Positions 10,156 through 22,140 of a stretch of 64,000 nucleotides of DNA are shown here, in pieces. The stretch comes from Chondrosia reniformis (taxonomy: Eukaryota > Porifera > Demospongiae > Chondrillida > Chondrillidae), in assembly GCA_947172415.1 (NCBI GenBank), contig OX359192.1, positions 2,482,501-2,546,500 on the forward strand, in the 5' to 3' direction. How positions within the stretch are numbered: the first letter of the stretch is position 1; each line of letters opens with the position of its first letter. The notes below the pieces were generated by a model that saw nothing but the letters and a program-made list of their open reading frames with translations, made no database searches and had not been told where the DNA came from. A program made the translations under genes and the position numbers.

Positions 10156-13100
10156 ATGGCGTTTGGAGAATTGGGGCTCAGCGCTTGGCTTGTTAACCAA
10201 GTGAAGGCAGTTGGTTTCCATAAAGCCACCCCAGTTCAACTAAATTGCATACCACCCATACTGCAAGGTAATTTAAAACTCAATTTGTCTTCATGGAATG
10301 TAATTATCACCGACCTGCATGGTGTAGTCAGTTTAGAGTATCTATGCCGTCGCATACATGTTGAAGTAACTGATGATTTTATATCAAGTTTCACATCATC
10401 CGGGAGAATAAGATATAGAAGTAGTTTGCTAGCTCTGTATGTGACTGCAGTTTCACATCAGCCGGGAGAATAAGGTATAGAAGTAGTTTGCTAGCTCTCT
10501 ATGTGACTGCAGTTTCACATCAGCCGGGAGAATAAGATATAGAAGTAGTTTACTAGCTCTGTATGTGACTGCAGTTTCACATTAGTCACTACACATAACC
10601 AAGTGTTGCTACATTAAATGTCTATTATGAATTTATTCTGCTTCTATACATTTTCTATAGATATTGTTGATATCCATATAAGGATAGGGAAATATATGTA
10701 AATATACCGTTTTTCTAGACTTATTACTAAAACCTTTTGAGAATCTCGTTTTTTCCATTAGTACTTCTTAACTAGGTCCTTTACGGGTTCTCTTATTATC
10801 AGCTTGTTCTAACAAATTATGTATCATAATTAATATGAGTAGAGACTAATTAATTTCTTTAGTACATATAAGAGGGAAACATGAATGGAGCATTGCTGCA
10901 TCAATTGTATATAGTTCAGTAGCAAAGCACTGTCCTGGGTGCCTCTTCCAGGAATAACTTCTTTGTGTTTTCTCCCTCGATGTTTGATTGCGAGTGTGAT
11001 TTCATTTACGTAGTATGTACATTGGCTGGTGCCTTTTACTATGTATGTGGTATAGTGACATATGTATTAGTAGTGTTTCTGTGCATGGATCTGCTATGAT
11101 TCTTGATTTGTATAAAAATCTCAATATTTCCATCCAATGCACAATTCAACAAGCTCTGACATTATACAGAAATTGCGTTTAGCAGCTTGTATATGCTGGG
11201 ACTATACATGGCTCACTTAAATGTATTCATTATAACTGTCTGAATGAAAAGTATATACTTGTATTGAATGTCATTGCAGGACGTGATTGTTTAGGATGCT
11301 CAAAAACAGGAAGTGGTAAAACAGCAGCTTTTGTACTGCCTATATTGAGTAAACTTTCTGAAGATCCGTATGGCATCTTTGCAGTAGTTTTAACACCAAC
11401 AAGGTTCGTTCACATTGACCAACCATAAGGATTAGTACGTATATCTTGGATGGTTCATCCTTCAACTTTTGAGTTTTGTTGTTTAACCTTAGTCAGTAGT
11501 ATCAACCCCAAGGGTCTTCTTCAGTGACTGATCATGCTCAAAAAGTCAAACCATCCAAGAGATAAAAGTGATGCAGTTAGAAGGAATCTTTATTTTATCA
11601 AGGATTAGTACCCCAGAAATAATATGTTAATAGAATAAGGATTTCTTCTAACTGTGACGAACTTATCTTTGTAAAGGTTCATCTTTCGACTTTGGGAGTG
11701 TCTAAAGACGCAGTTTTTTTTCTTCTCAATTCTTCTATCTGCCAAACGTTTCGACCCTGGGGGTCTTCTTCAGCAAGTCGACACTCAAAAATTATCGAAA
11801 GATGAACCATCCGAAAGATAAATAATATGTTTCAACTACAAGCAGTTGTTGTCTTGCTACAGAGAGTTGGCACTTCAGATCGCTGAGCAGTTTCAAGTAT
11901 TTGGTAAACACATCCATTTGAGGGACGTTGTAGTCATTGGAGGAATGGGTGAGAGCGCATAGACCTATATATGCTTTGGGCACAAGGACCCATTGAAACA
12001 TCTTATTGTGATCTCTTGCTGTTAGACATGATGAAACAAAGCCTGGCACTTTCACAACACCCTCATGTCATTATTGCAACCCCAGGGAGACTAGCTGACC
12101 ATATAAAGAGTAATGACACATTTTCCCTAAAGAAAGTGAAGTTTCTTGTAAGCATTTTTCTGTGTCAAAGGTATTGCACATCTTGAGCCTCTAGAGATGC
12201 ATTAGTATAATTTTATTGGAAATTTTGACTTCTTTGGTGACTGTCACTGTGGATGCTCAGAAGTTCTGAGTACTAACCATCTAAGGGATAGATTCATAGC
12301 ATTATTTACTACTGAAGTGTCCAAGAGCTCAAGTTCTTTGAAAGATCATACAATATGATATAAACTACTGTTATGTGATTATCAGATCACATATATACAT
12401 ACAATATATTCATTTTGTTAAAGGTATTAGATGAAGCAGACAGACTATTGGAGTCATCTTTTCAGGAAGATTTGTCTGTCATATTTGATGCTCTTCCACA
12501 AAAGCGTCAAACTCTCCTCTTCAGTGCCACCATCAGTGAAAGCTTGAGAAAACTTTTGACATTAAGTGAAGATACATTCGTTTGGGAAGAATCTTCCAAG
12601 TATGACACATGCTAAACACATGTGTGTTTTGTGTTACAAATATATGATTCTCCATTATTTGTATAGTACTGCAACAGTTGCAAAATTAGATGAAAGATAT
12701 ATTTTAGTTCCGCAGCAGGTAAAGGACACCTATGTTGTTAGCCTTTGTGACAGACTTCATAGCCAAGAGGAGAAAACAATTATTCTGTTCACTCATAGCT
12801 GTAGGTCAGTTGGACTGTTTTCTCTCTTGGTAGATGAAATCTATTTAAGGTGTCTTTTAGAAATACCACAGGAGGTGGGGTCAAAGTACAATACAGTAAA
12901 ATGAAGGGCCAACCTTGTTCAACTTTTGTTTGCTATTAGAAATTTGACATTCTTCAAGGGGGAAATATTTTCAAGTGGGGAAATACCCACCCTAGAAGGT
13001 GTTAAGGGGGCTGCAATGGTTAACAATCATTTTATTCTCTCTAGGAGCTGCCAAGTCTTTGCGATGCTCCTAAAACTCCTTGGCTTTCCATGTGTGTGTT

Positions 13101-14079
13101 TGCACTCATTAATGACACAATCCGAGCGTCTCACAGCACTGCGGTTGTTTAAATCTTATAGGGTTAAGATCTTGGTAGCTACTGATGTTGCCAGTAGGTG
13201 AGTAACTACGTATATACCCACTATTAGAGTAGTGCAGCTGCTTGTACGTATAGTGTGAAAGTTTGGATATCTGTATACATACGTACTTTATTAAATACTG
13301 TATGATTCACTAGAGATATATAGAGTTGCATCTGAGGTAACCTTTTTACTGTGGAGCACTCCTTGTGAACACTATAACTGAATTGTCTACTTCAATTATT
13401 CAATTAATAGGGGGTTAGATATACCAGCTGTTGATGTAGTAATCAATTTAAATGTACCTGCCATATCCAAGGATTACATTCACAGAGTTGGAAGGACAGC
13501 TAGAGCAGGTTGGTGTAACAAGTGTGAGACATACAGAAAGTTAACAAGAGCTCTGTGCTGATTTATAGGTCAAGGAGGACTGTCTATTACCATGACAACA
13601 CAATATGACATTTTGAGATTGACTGCCATTGAAGAACACACAAGTTAATCTCATCAAATGTTGTAGATAACCAGTTTATTTAGTTACACATGTCCACATT
13701 TTAGAGGTAAAGATGACACTGTATGAAATGGATGAGAGTTCTGTTCTTAAGAATCTTAATGCAGTTTCTATAGCCAGAAGAGAAGTGGAGTTGGTAGGAA
13801 GATACATTGTGATTCTGCTGCACAATTTATGTATGTTTAAGAATTTACTCCATCTCAATAGAACTTGCATGAAAAGGGCTTTGGTGAGAAAAGGATTACC
13901 AATAAAAGAAAAAGAGCCATATTGAATAAGGTATGGTGATTAACATATGATTTCTATATGCCAGTACATTATATGGGATGTTTAGTAAGGTTAGGTGTGC
14001 ACACACATAACCTGATAAGGTACGTACATTCAATGACTGCTTTATCCATAATTCCTTGTCTTTAGAGAAGGAAAAAGTG
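10156..14079 (+). CDS. DDX49: DEAD-box RNA helicase DDX49 (Dbp8 family)
   Basis: Twelve exons: 10156..10267, 11280..11403, 11863..11948, 12026..12147, 12424..12599, 12667..12804, 13045..13197, 13411..13508, 13569..13643, 13705..13793, 13862..13930, 14065..14079; total 1,257 bases, 418 residues. Motifs in order: Q motif [10 protein letters not shown], motif I SKTGSGKT, Ia PTRELA, GG, Ib [61 protein letters not shown]. The N-terminus [10 protein letters not shown] matches human ELGLSSWLV. Orthologues act in nucleolar 40S/18S rRNA processing. The C-terminus ([13 protein letters not shown]) is about 65 residues shorter than human DDX49. Intron 1 (1 kb) holds a 62-bp tandem repeat and a SINE; intron 2 holds two MITE-like repeats. 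Confidence 0.93.
10389..10590. repeat. 62-bp tandem repeat in DDX49 intron 1, about 3.2 copies
   Basis: TTCACATCA(T/G)CCGGGAGAATA recurs at 10,389, 10,451 and 10,513, with the start of a fourth copy at 10,575. Each unit carries GAAGTAGTTTGCTAGCTCT and ends GTGACTGCAG. Confidence 0.9.
10868..10990 (+). mobile_element. Second, diverged copy of the SINE-like element
   Basis: Aligns with 2,577-2,700 over most of its length but the B box is degraded (GGGTGCCTCTTCC). It sits in DDX49 intron 1. Confidence 0.4.
11443..11567 (-). mobile_element. Small MITE with hammerhead-like core, copy 1
   Basis: Imperfect terminal inverted repeats ATCTTGGATGGTT and AACCATCCAAGAGAT flank about 100 bases. On the minus strand the centre reads CTGAAGAAGACCCTTGGGGTT, then GATAC where a hammerhead would have GAAAC. 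It lies in DDX49 intron 2, 100 bases from a related element. Confidence 0.5.
11672..11822 (-). mobile_element. Small MITE with hammerhead-like core, copy 2
   Basis: Inverted repeats around TCATCTTTCGACTTTGGGAG and its complement in CTCAAAAATTATCGAAAGATGA enclose a minus-strand core CTGAAGA AGACCCCCAGGGTC GAAACGTTT. This has the CUGANGA and GAAA boxes of a hammerhead with a GACC/GGTC stem II between. Related pieces occur near 4,009-4,055 and 36,390-36,445. Confidence 0.5.
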
Positions 14080-14402
14080 AAAATATCAACAGTACATCAT
14101 CCTACTTGAACCCTACTGCATTCATGTACACATTTTTACTCATTTATTTTAATTTTTCTGTTATCAAACGTTATTTACTCTGTAAGAAGCTGTTTAGTCT
14201 AGCAAAGGGCAAGTCAAAGTATACATTGCGGTTGCTTTGCAATTAGTGTCGCGATTGGAGTGGCACTTGTAGAGCTTCATACCGTATGTTTCTTATACTA
14301 TGCTAATACAATACATTATCTGAGTATTTTGCAGGCAAGTGCCCTTTAATCAAAGATTTCCTGAAGTAAAAGCTCTCTCTAAAGGTTTGCTTGCTTACGA
14401 TC

Positions 14403-17400
14403 ATGTTGGGATATCTTCTCTTTGGATTCACCGCTGTCGTTGGCTTGCTCATCATCTTAGCCATCCTGTACATGGTAAGACGAGGCGTATCTATATCTAC
14501 TATAATAGTGGATAGACGGTCGACATATGACATTCCAGCTATCCTTGACATTCGTGACTTGCATAATGTAGAGTGGGGAGACAGAGAAAGAATCCAAAAC
14601 TAAAGAAAAACATTCTGGCGATGTTCGTGAACCGGAGGAGATACCTGGATGGAGGGATCCACCAAATGACGAGAAGTAAGCGAACAAATTAAACGTTTGC
14701 GTAATTGTACCCACTAGAATTTCTGTGAAATATGCTCTGTGTATCTCTCCTAGTAAATTTATAAAATGAGGCTATTTCTTGTATATCTCTTCGCTTTATT
14801 TCTGTAGGAAGGGTGACCTCCCTTTGCTTGACCAGCATGGCAGTCTCCATGCCTACCTGAAATATCGACATAGGAAGGATGGACCTATTATAGCATTCAA
14901 GTGGTCAGGGCCCCTACATGTTGTCAGTTTGGCTTCACCTGAATTGTTTAAGGATACAGCCAAGCTGTTTAACAGACCAGGTAATTGAAAAGTTCAGGTC
15001 ATGATTTTAATTTTTTTTTTTTTTTTTCTGAAAGATTAATTGATTTCTTACAGTACATGCAGAAAAATAAATTGGATATTGTAGGAATGTAGTATATAAA
15101 TTGTGGAGTCCAAATGAGCTTTAATGAGCAAAACTGAAGTCGATTTAATTTGAGCTACTTTAATTTCCACCTAGTTGAGTGATAAGGTGTCATTTTGTTC
15201 TACTTGGGACTTATCAGTATATGATGGAAAAGGTATATATTATGAAATGTGATTATCCAAATCCTTGATTATAATTGATGAATAATGATTATATGCAGTA
15301 GTATATAGATGCCCTTGTTAAGAATTACGTACTTCTTCGCTTTCTCAAACTTTGCATGTGCCGCAGCCTCATCCGCTTCTTTGGCAGATGCTTGTCTATG
15401 GGAGTTGCAAAGTGTGTCCACACAGGTGGCATCCCACACCAAGAATTTCCCTGTAGACCAAGGAACCATGGTCACCCCTTCAGGGTAGTCCCCATCAATC
15501 CTGTACAGGCCCAACGGTTCCAGTTTACTGGGGGTGTTTACTGAGGCCAAGGAGCGATGGATGATGTTGTTTAACATCTGTTGACACAAGGCTCTCCCTT
15601 GGTTTGACCTACAGCTTAGGCCATGGTGACCAAATTATCAGCAGGCTTTCGGCAGTAGTTGGGGGTGGCAGACATATGGGGGGGGCACCCACCCTCAGGC
15701 CAATGGCAGTACGGACGGTATCGTCAGATATGAGAAGAGCCAGTGAGGAGAGAGGTGGTACATTAAGCCATGCTCCTGACTCACTGGAACCTGCACCTAG
15801 TAGGTGTGATTGAGACGTCTTATCTGAGCAACAAGCCAAAAGGGAGTCAAGAAGGTGATGGACTCTTGGCAGGTCCCATGCCTTCTGTTGATTTGTGTCC
15901 ACAGGTAAGGCATCTTACCACATAGACAAGGCAAGGTCCCTGTCACAGTGCGGGGCAGCTGACAACTGGGGAGGGCAGAAGCTGCTGCATAAGGTCGGAG
16001 ACTCCATCGTCAGACGCCAAAAAGGCAGAGGTTGCAAGACTGGAGGCACTCCGAAACCTAAGGCCACCTGAATTAACTGGGAGGGTTACCTGTAACCAGG
16101 ATGGGTCATCCTGATCAAAGTTGATGTTGGTGATCCTGGAAACGATGGCCTTCATAAGATGGTCCCAGGATTCCAGTAGTGAGGAAGAAAATGCAAGGGA
16201 AGTGCGCAAGGTGTGTAGGAGCTTAGGGATGGAGAATGAGTGGCATGGGATGGTGATGGCATCACTGACTTATCTACATTTAGGAATAGCTCTAAGGCTT
16301 TCCCTTGATCCTCAATTTGCTGTAAATCTGCCTAGAGGTCTTTGAATTGCCCATGGATTGTGAAGTAGAAAACATTGAATTCGGATGATCAGGGCGGATA
16401 CAAGCTTATGGATGCACCCAAGTAGAACAGTATTGGACCTAACGGGTCCCCTGGCTGAATGACTTCAGCTGACAGTACTTTTTGGACATTGTCCCACATG
16501 AGGATTGATAGAGAGCTGTACGTATGCTGAATGTACAGAAGGTAGCAAATTAGGGATGTGTTCTTCTACAGCTCTCAAGACCTTGTCTTGATGAATGCTA
16601 TTGAAAGCATTTCTGAAATCCACCTTTACCATGGCTTTGTCGGATGGTAGATGCTCAAGGTGAACTTGGCTGGCATGAACAGCTGCTTCTGCTCCTCCAG
16701 GGATCCCGAGCCCAATTTATGGGGAGCCAGCAACTGGGGAATGGTGTGAAGGGCATGAAAGCAGGCATATTTGGAGGCAAGTCTTCTCAATGTACAGCCC
16801 ACAGCAATTGGGCAAACTCCACTGCCAGACTCTAATGCAAGAATATGATGCAAAGGAGTTGAATTCACAGACTACCTCATATTCATTATTAATGGGACTA
16901 TTCTCAGTCCTAATTGCTTGGATCCAATGTCCAAGGCCAAGGGAGCTAATTTGGGACCAAACAACTTCCATAATAATGTTCTCCGTGTCACTTCTTCTAA
17001 TGCTCTTAATACTATTAAAGGCATAAGTCATCACACCATCACCTTTACTTGCAACTCTTGTACAAACTAAACCACATACTCGTTACCCTCAGTAAAGCTT
17101 GATGACTTTTTGTCAAAATCGGCCTAATCTGCACAGAGGAGAAGTTACTCAGCGATAGAAAACAATAAATAAAAGTTCTAGGATGTTTATTGTTGTCCAT
17201 TGTCATAATTAGAGAAGATTTGGAACACACAAGTCGTAAAATAAGTAGAACCCACAGAGTCTTTCTAAAAATTGCCATTTTGTTGCTGTTCGATAACCTC
17301 ATCTTAATATGAATTGTCCATAGATTCTAAATTTTTACTTTGAAATTGACCAATGATGGGCTGCTGTAGTGTGTCAAAACAAGAGGAAGAGTGAAGTCAA

Positions 17401-20400
17401 AGTTTATAATTAGGACTGGTTTATATGTATGTATGGTATTCGAGTGGCTAGGTGCCCCATACTGTAATATATAAGCCACCTTGCCAAATGGTTGTACTTA
17501 TTATCACTGATGAGGACCTCTGGATGGGGTCGAAACGTTTGATTTAATTTTTTCAGTGTTTGGCTAGAGTAGTTTCAGGAAAGCGATGTTTGGTATATAT
17601 AGTATATTCTGTATTATTTACCTAATAAACATTTTCACTGTGTATTCAAACCAATTTATGTGAAACAGGGAAGAAGGGATTCTAACAACCAAACTGATTG
17701 TCCTGTTGTACATTTTAATACATTTCAGATAATTTGTACATAGCAACTGATTTGGTAAAATGGTGACAGATTATTCGACTAGTACTTGTTTCTTTTAACT
17801 TACATGACTCCTGTTTGAATAGAAATATTGATATTACAGTCGGAAGTCAATATCCGACGTCGTCGGGACTGGAGGGTGTTCAGATTACTAAAATGTTCGG
17901 ATAACTGACTTTAAAGATCCTATAGTGTACCTACAGTTACAGTCAACTAAAGAAATCACTAATTGTTGTCTGTTTCTGATTAATGGCTCATTTCTCTGCT
18001 GTCTGCAAGGAAATTTGCTTTTCTTCAATCGTTAGAACTATTCTCTTTCTCCTACTACAGTTACCAGCTGTAGCCATAACTACTAAATTATATTATAGAT
18101 ACGCTAATAATCAGTAGCATGGTGATTGCATAAGATTGTGCAATGATTGGCGACGTTTGGTTAATCAACGTGTTCGGATAATCTACTTCCTACTATTATA
18201 CCTCATTAGGAGAGTGGATTATTTGATGTACATGCACTGTATCTACTGTATGTGCTCTACTGAAACAGAATATCCTTATAATATTACATAGAAATGCTCT
18301 TTGAGATCTTTCGCCCTCTTATTTCTGGGGACTCCATTCAATATGCTAACTTTGACGATGGTAAACACAGAAGAAAGGTGTATGATCCTGCATTTCAGCA
18401 TGCTGCAATGGGAAGATACTTTCATGTGTTTGTTGAGGTAAATCTAATTCATTACTACACTACAGTTTACATACTGTACATGTATATGCTGTAGTGTATT
18501 GATGAATTTCTATCAAAACTGGAGACACAAGAAGCAAGGAAGAATATTTCTTTGACAGAGGAAGCCTTTAAATTGACTATTAAGAGCATGTGCAGATCCT
18601 CACTTGGAGATGTCTTCTCTAATGAGGAAGAGATTAGGAGACTTAGTACAGCTTATCATAAGGTTAGAATGAATTGTGAGTGATTTACGTAAGCAGCATT
18701 CATCAATATCTACCTGTTTTACTCTACTGGGAGGATTAAACTTGTTGTACTGTAAGTTTTAGAAATTGTTTGTATTCTAACAGTGTTGGAATGAAATGGA
18801 ATCTAGACTTGGTGGCTCCTATCCTGAGCCTGGAAGTGAAAGGGAAAAAGAGTTTGAAGAAAGTATGTCTGTGTACATGAAGTGTCATCTTAGGGAGTTT
18901 TAAAATGACCTGTTTTGTGTATATAGATAAGGCTGTCTTTTATGGTATTGTAAAGAAAATCATTGCTTCAAGAAAAGAAAGCTCCGAGACATCAGAAGAG
19001 TTGCCCTTCATTGATGCTCTTTTGAGTGCACAACTTCCTGAGTCTATCACGGAAGCTGATGTTGTGTCGTATCTGATTGGTGGAGTTCACACCTCAGGAT
19101 ACTGTGAGAATGCTTATTCTGATGAGCTCAATTTTGCTTGTTAATGGTTTTATCATTTCTTTTAGTCATAGTGTGGTCACTGTACTATCTGTCAGAGAAT
19201 CAAGATGTGCAAGAAAGAGTATATCAAGAAATCATGGAACAAATTGGATCAGAAACTGACCTGGACTACAAGAATATAAAAGAATTAAAGTAGGTTGGGA
19301 ACTTGCAATGTGGCCATAGCCTGGTGAATAATTGGGTTATGATCTTTTGTGAAGGTACCTTCGTCAATTCCAAGATGAAACTCTTCGCCTGTCAACTCAG
19401 GCACCATATGCTGCTCGATTTAGTGAGGAGGACTGCACTGTTGGTGGCTATAGGATACCAGCAATGGTGTGTGGTCATATATACGTAGTAATGTTTTGAT
19501 TGAACTGTGTTTGAAACCTTTAGTGGTTATGGACAAACAAGTGGCTCTTATGTATGTGACTACAGCTCCTTTTGTCAACTTATGATTGGTTAATAAATAT
19601 GCATACATATACTGTGTGTTGGTGTGAAGTAATACATTTTTCTCTTCATGGGTTATCTAGTCACATACGTAGCTTCATTTAGAGGAATGGTTGATATGTT
19701 TTCTCTTATCTCTTTGTTTTAACATTAAATAAAAGAGTTTGGTGGTAATACACAACTATACTGTTTAAATACATACGGACTGCTTGATAAGGTTTGACAA
19801 CCTTTTTACTGTTCTTTTGGTAGAAATATATTAACCTACCTAATAAATGTTAATAGTAAAAACTGCATAATCTAACAACTATTTTTTGAACTGAGCTACA
19901 TACCTATCACTAATTTTAAGTAACACTTAATAGTCCTCCTCAACATTCAACTTAACTTAATCTCAAAGGATATATGCCTTTGCTAACTGATTGTATTTTT
20001 ATAACTTGTGTATTGTACTTTATCTATAGACTCCAGTGATCCATGCACTTGGAGTAGTCAGTGAAGATCCAACCCTTTGGTCTCAACCAGAAAAGTGAGT
20101 AGATGAATTTTCCTACGTATGTTTATGGTGGAGGTCTGTGGTGAAATGTTGACTGCTGCATTTCTGTATTGCAGATTTGATCCCTCACGTTTTGATGCTG
20201 AGAATAAATCTACATATTCCTTTGTACCTTTTGGATTTGCTGGCCAAAGGAAGTGCCCTGGATACCTGTTTAGTTATGTTGAAGTGGCTACTTTTCTTGT
20301 AGCTATTCTTAGGAAGTACAAGGTCACACGTGTGTCACATGACCCTGTGGAAAAAGTTTTTGGTTTGGTCACATCCCCAAAGGAAGACATCTTGGTCAAC

Positions 20401-20424
20401 TTTGAGCCACGTGCTAGTAATTAA
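14403..20424 (+). CDS. Cytochrome P450, CYP20 family, copy A
   Basis: Eleven exons (14403..14474, 14572..14675, 14808..14980, 18292..18437, 18495..18662, 18784..18862, 18927..19103, 19166..19289, 19355..19466, 20030..20094, 20175..20424) total 1,470 bases, 489 residues. Exon 1 is an N-terminal membrane anchor. Exon 2 ends in a proline hinge, EEIPGWRDPP. Exon 3 (GSLHAYLKYRHRKDGPIIAF) resembles CYP20A1's GSLHEFLVNLHERYGPVVSF. The ExxR helix is DETLRLS. The haem loop is FGFAGQRKCPG, with the cysteine ligand. The I helix reads GGVHTSG, with His where most P450s have an acid. CYP20 enzymes are ER proteins with unknown substrate. Intron 3 (3.3 kb) is swollen by mobile DNA. A near-identical gene follows in tandem. 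Confidence 0.87.
15290..17034 (-). mobile_element. Degenerate reverse-transcriptase retroelement in CYP20-A intron 3
   Basis: Reading frames on the minus strand, in order from 17,034 to 15,290, carry pieces of a non-LTR-style reverse transcriptase with stops and frameshifts between them. Recognisable pieces are PIAVGCTLRRLASKYA, VDFRNAFNSIHQDKVLRAV, LPVNSGGLRFRSASSLATSA and VPWSTGKFLVWDATCVDTL. These phrases are typical of the RT-only ORFs common in cnidarian and sponge genomes. It lies antisense to the host gene and cannot be active. Confidence 0.75.
17501..17548 (+). ncRNA. Hammerhead ribozyme-like motif
   Basis: CTGATGA at 17,507-17,513 and GAAAC at 17,532-17,536 are separated by a stem-loop with GACC/GGTC arms (one extra G after the first box). 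ATCA just before and TGAT just after the core (17,503-17,506 with 17,540-17,543) can pair as stem I. Stem III would be only ACGT, the minimal form described for hammerheads of Penelope-like elements, which are thought to work as dimers. Two relatives lie in DDX49 intron 2. Activity is not shown. Confidence 0.5.
17837..18197. mobile_element. Pogo-like MITE in CYP20-A intron 3
   Basis: The left end CAGTCGGAAGTCAATATCCG and the reverse complement of the right end (TAGTAGGAAGTAGATTATCC) are imperfect inverted repeats about 360 bp apart, flanked by TA. No coding sequence inside. Confidence 0.5.
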
Positions 20425-20639
20425 AATCTTATACAACATTCTTTCCTGGGAACACTATTCATTGGCTCATAGTAGAATCAGTCACATGCTAAGGCTACTT
20501 ATAGATTATAATGTATGGTTGTAGAATCAACAGTTACTTTATCTTTTTGTTGTTGAGTTTTGTCCTTGTGTGTCAAGCAAACTGTTTACATGAAGGTTGA
20601 AGTATGTATTCCAATGTATGTATTAGAGAGTATAGTAGA

Positions 20640-21360
20640 TGTATCATCACATAAATCAACAACGAAGCGATCCTTGGTTACATTTGATTATTTGCAGTCA
20701 TTTATGCATGCTTTTCTGAATGTCAAAGCATGTTTTCTTCTTTTACTATGTTTGCAAAGTGTTTAGCCAGTAATGCATTCCCTAAATTCATATTTCTCCT
20801 TTTTTTCAAATGAACTAGAACTAACTAACTATGTAAGTTGGAAAAAACTGTTTCTCTATATGTAGCTAAATTCAAACAGTAATACATCATATTTTTGGGA
20901 ATTGGCATGCAACTTATATTTATTATAATGTACCTACGTACCTCTAAATGCATGCAATAACTTATCCATTGAAATACATGTGACATCCAATCAGCAAGTG
21001 CATGCATACATGCAGCTAAGGACTGGTATCATATGCTGTACATGTCGTTCTGCCCTTACACCTCACATACAAACATCTTGCAGTTATAAGACTGATTTAA
21101 TATAATGAGATGATTACAAGTGCCTGGCATGGTCGTACACTAGCCAGCCAGGCTAGGTTGTGCATGTGCACCTGTTGACTATATATCAGGTATTTGGTAT
21201 ACTAGTTTGCTACAAATGAGAATATACTCCACCAAATAAATCTGCAACTACCAGGATCCCGTTACAGAGTGTAAATGTGTACTAAATGAATGTAATATTG
21301 TTTCCACTGTGCATCAATAATTTATAAAAAGACTTTTTAGGGCCTTTTGAAAGTGATCTT
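20640..21360 (+). mobile_element. Eroded copy of the hairpin-ended element family
   Basis: From CATAAATCAACAACG through TTTTTCAAATGAACTAG to TTTTTAGGGCCTTTTGAA it follows the order of words in the element at 30,780-31,140, but with many differences and without the terminal hairpin. It lies just downstream of CYP20-A; no gene seen from 20,425 to 21,540. Confidence 0.5.
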
Positions 21361-21540
21361 AAACTGTTCCAATAATATAATAGTAGGTGGCTATAGCTAA
21401 TTCCTGAATGAATAATATAAAAATGATCCGGTTATGTAGTTATTGCAAGTGAGACCACTACATGCAGGGTGACCTTGAATGTTTTTTTTATACTTGAATT
21501 TCTTTTCTGAAAATGATCATTTTGTTTTCATTATTTAACT

Positions 21541-21945
21541 TGTGTCCTGAGGAGTGCAATGAGTAATAGGTGGAATCAAAGTGCACTTGATGGGAACCAG
21601 AGTCTCCCCTTAGCCACTCAATATGGCCTATATAGCCCTATGCAAAGACATTGTTAGGATTCATCAGTATGGCATGCTATAGAAGTTTGAATGTCGATCT
21701 GCTAATAAGTAATCGTCACTCAAAGGACAGTAAAGTGGGGTTCTATCGTATCCCTAAGCAGCCGGCTCAGCGGCGCAAAGCTATACGTCGATTAGAATGG
21801 ACGCCTACAGACTCAAGCCGAATTTACCCCCACCGGCTTGTGGTTTCGAATTCCTTATCAGCATCACTATAGGTTCTCATCAAGTGAACTTCGGTTCGGT
21901 TCCACCCGTTGTTCATTGGGCTCCTATAGATGGGTGGAGTAAAAA
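21541..21945 (+). pseudogene. THAP-domain relic between inverted repeats (P-element-like)
   Basis: The frame at 21,690-21,860 reads SKVGFYRIPKQPAQRRKAIR, then RLEWTPTDSSRIY, the FYRIPK...R..W.P..SR.C spine of a THAP zinc finger, with the zinc-binding Cys/His residues missing. On the left, GCAATGAGTAATAGGTGGAA..CACTTGATGGGAACC (21,555-21,600) matches in reverse complement the right side (21,862-21,935). Solo copies of the same repeat lie at about 2,790-2,900 and 9,170-9,310. This looks like a nonautonomous THAP/P-type transposon remnant. Confidence 0.55.
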
Positions 21946-22140
21946 TCAAAATGATGCGAAAAAAAGTCTTTATCCTTCTATTTGGACCACAACTTTCGAT
22001 TTGGTTCACTTACCGTATGTTTCTATATATTATGTTGAATAAATTATGACGTGTTTACACTAGTACTGTCGAACCATATGGTCGAACAAAGGTGGTGCGT
22101 CTTGTAGTAAACGTGTCTATAAGATTATTTGTTTTCAAAC

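Noticed and set aside
11792-12055. 87-codon minus-strand frame
   Set aside because: Antisense of DDX49 exons 3-4.
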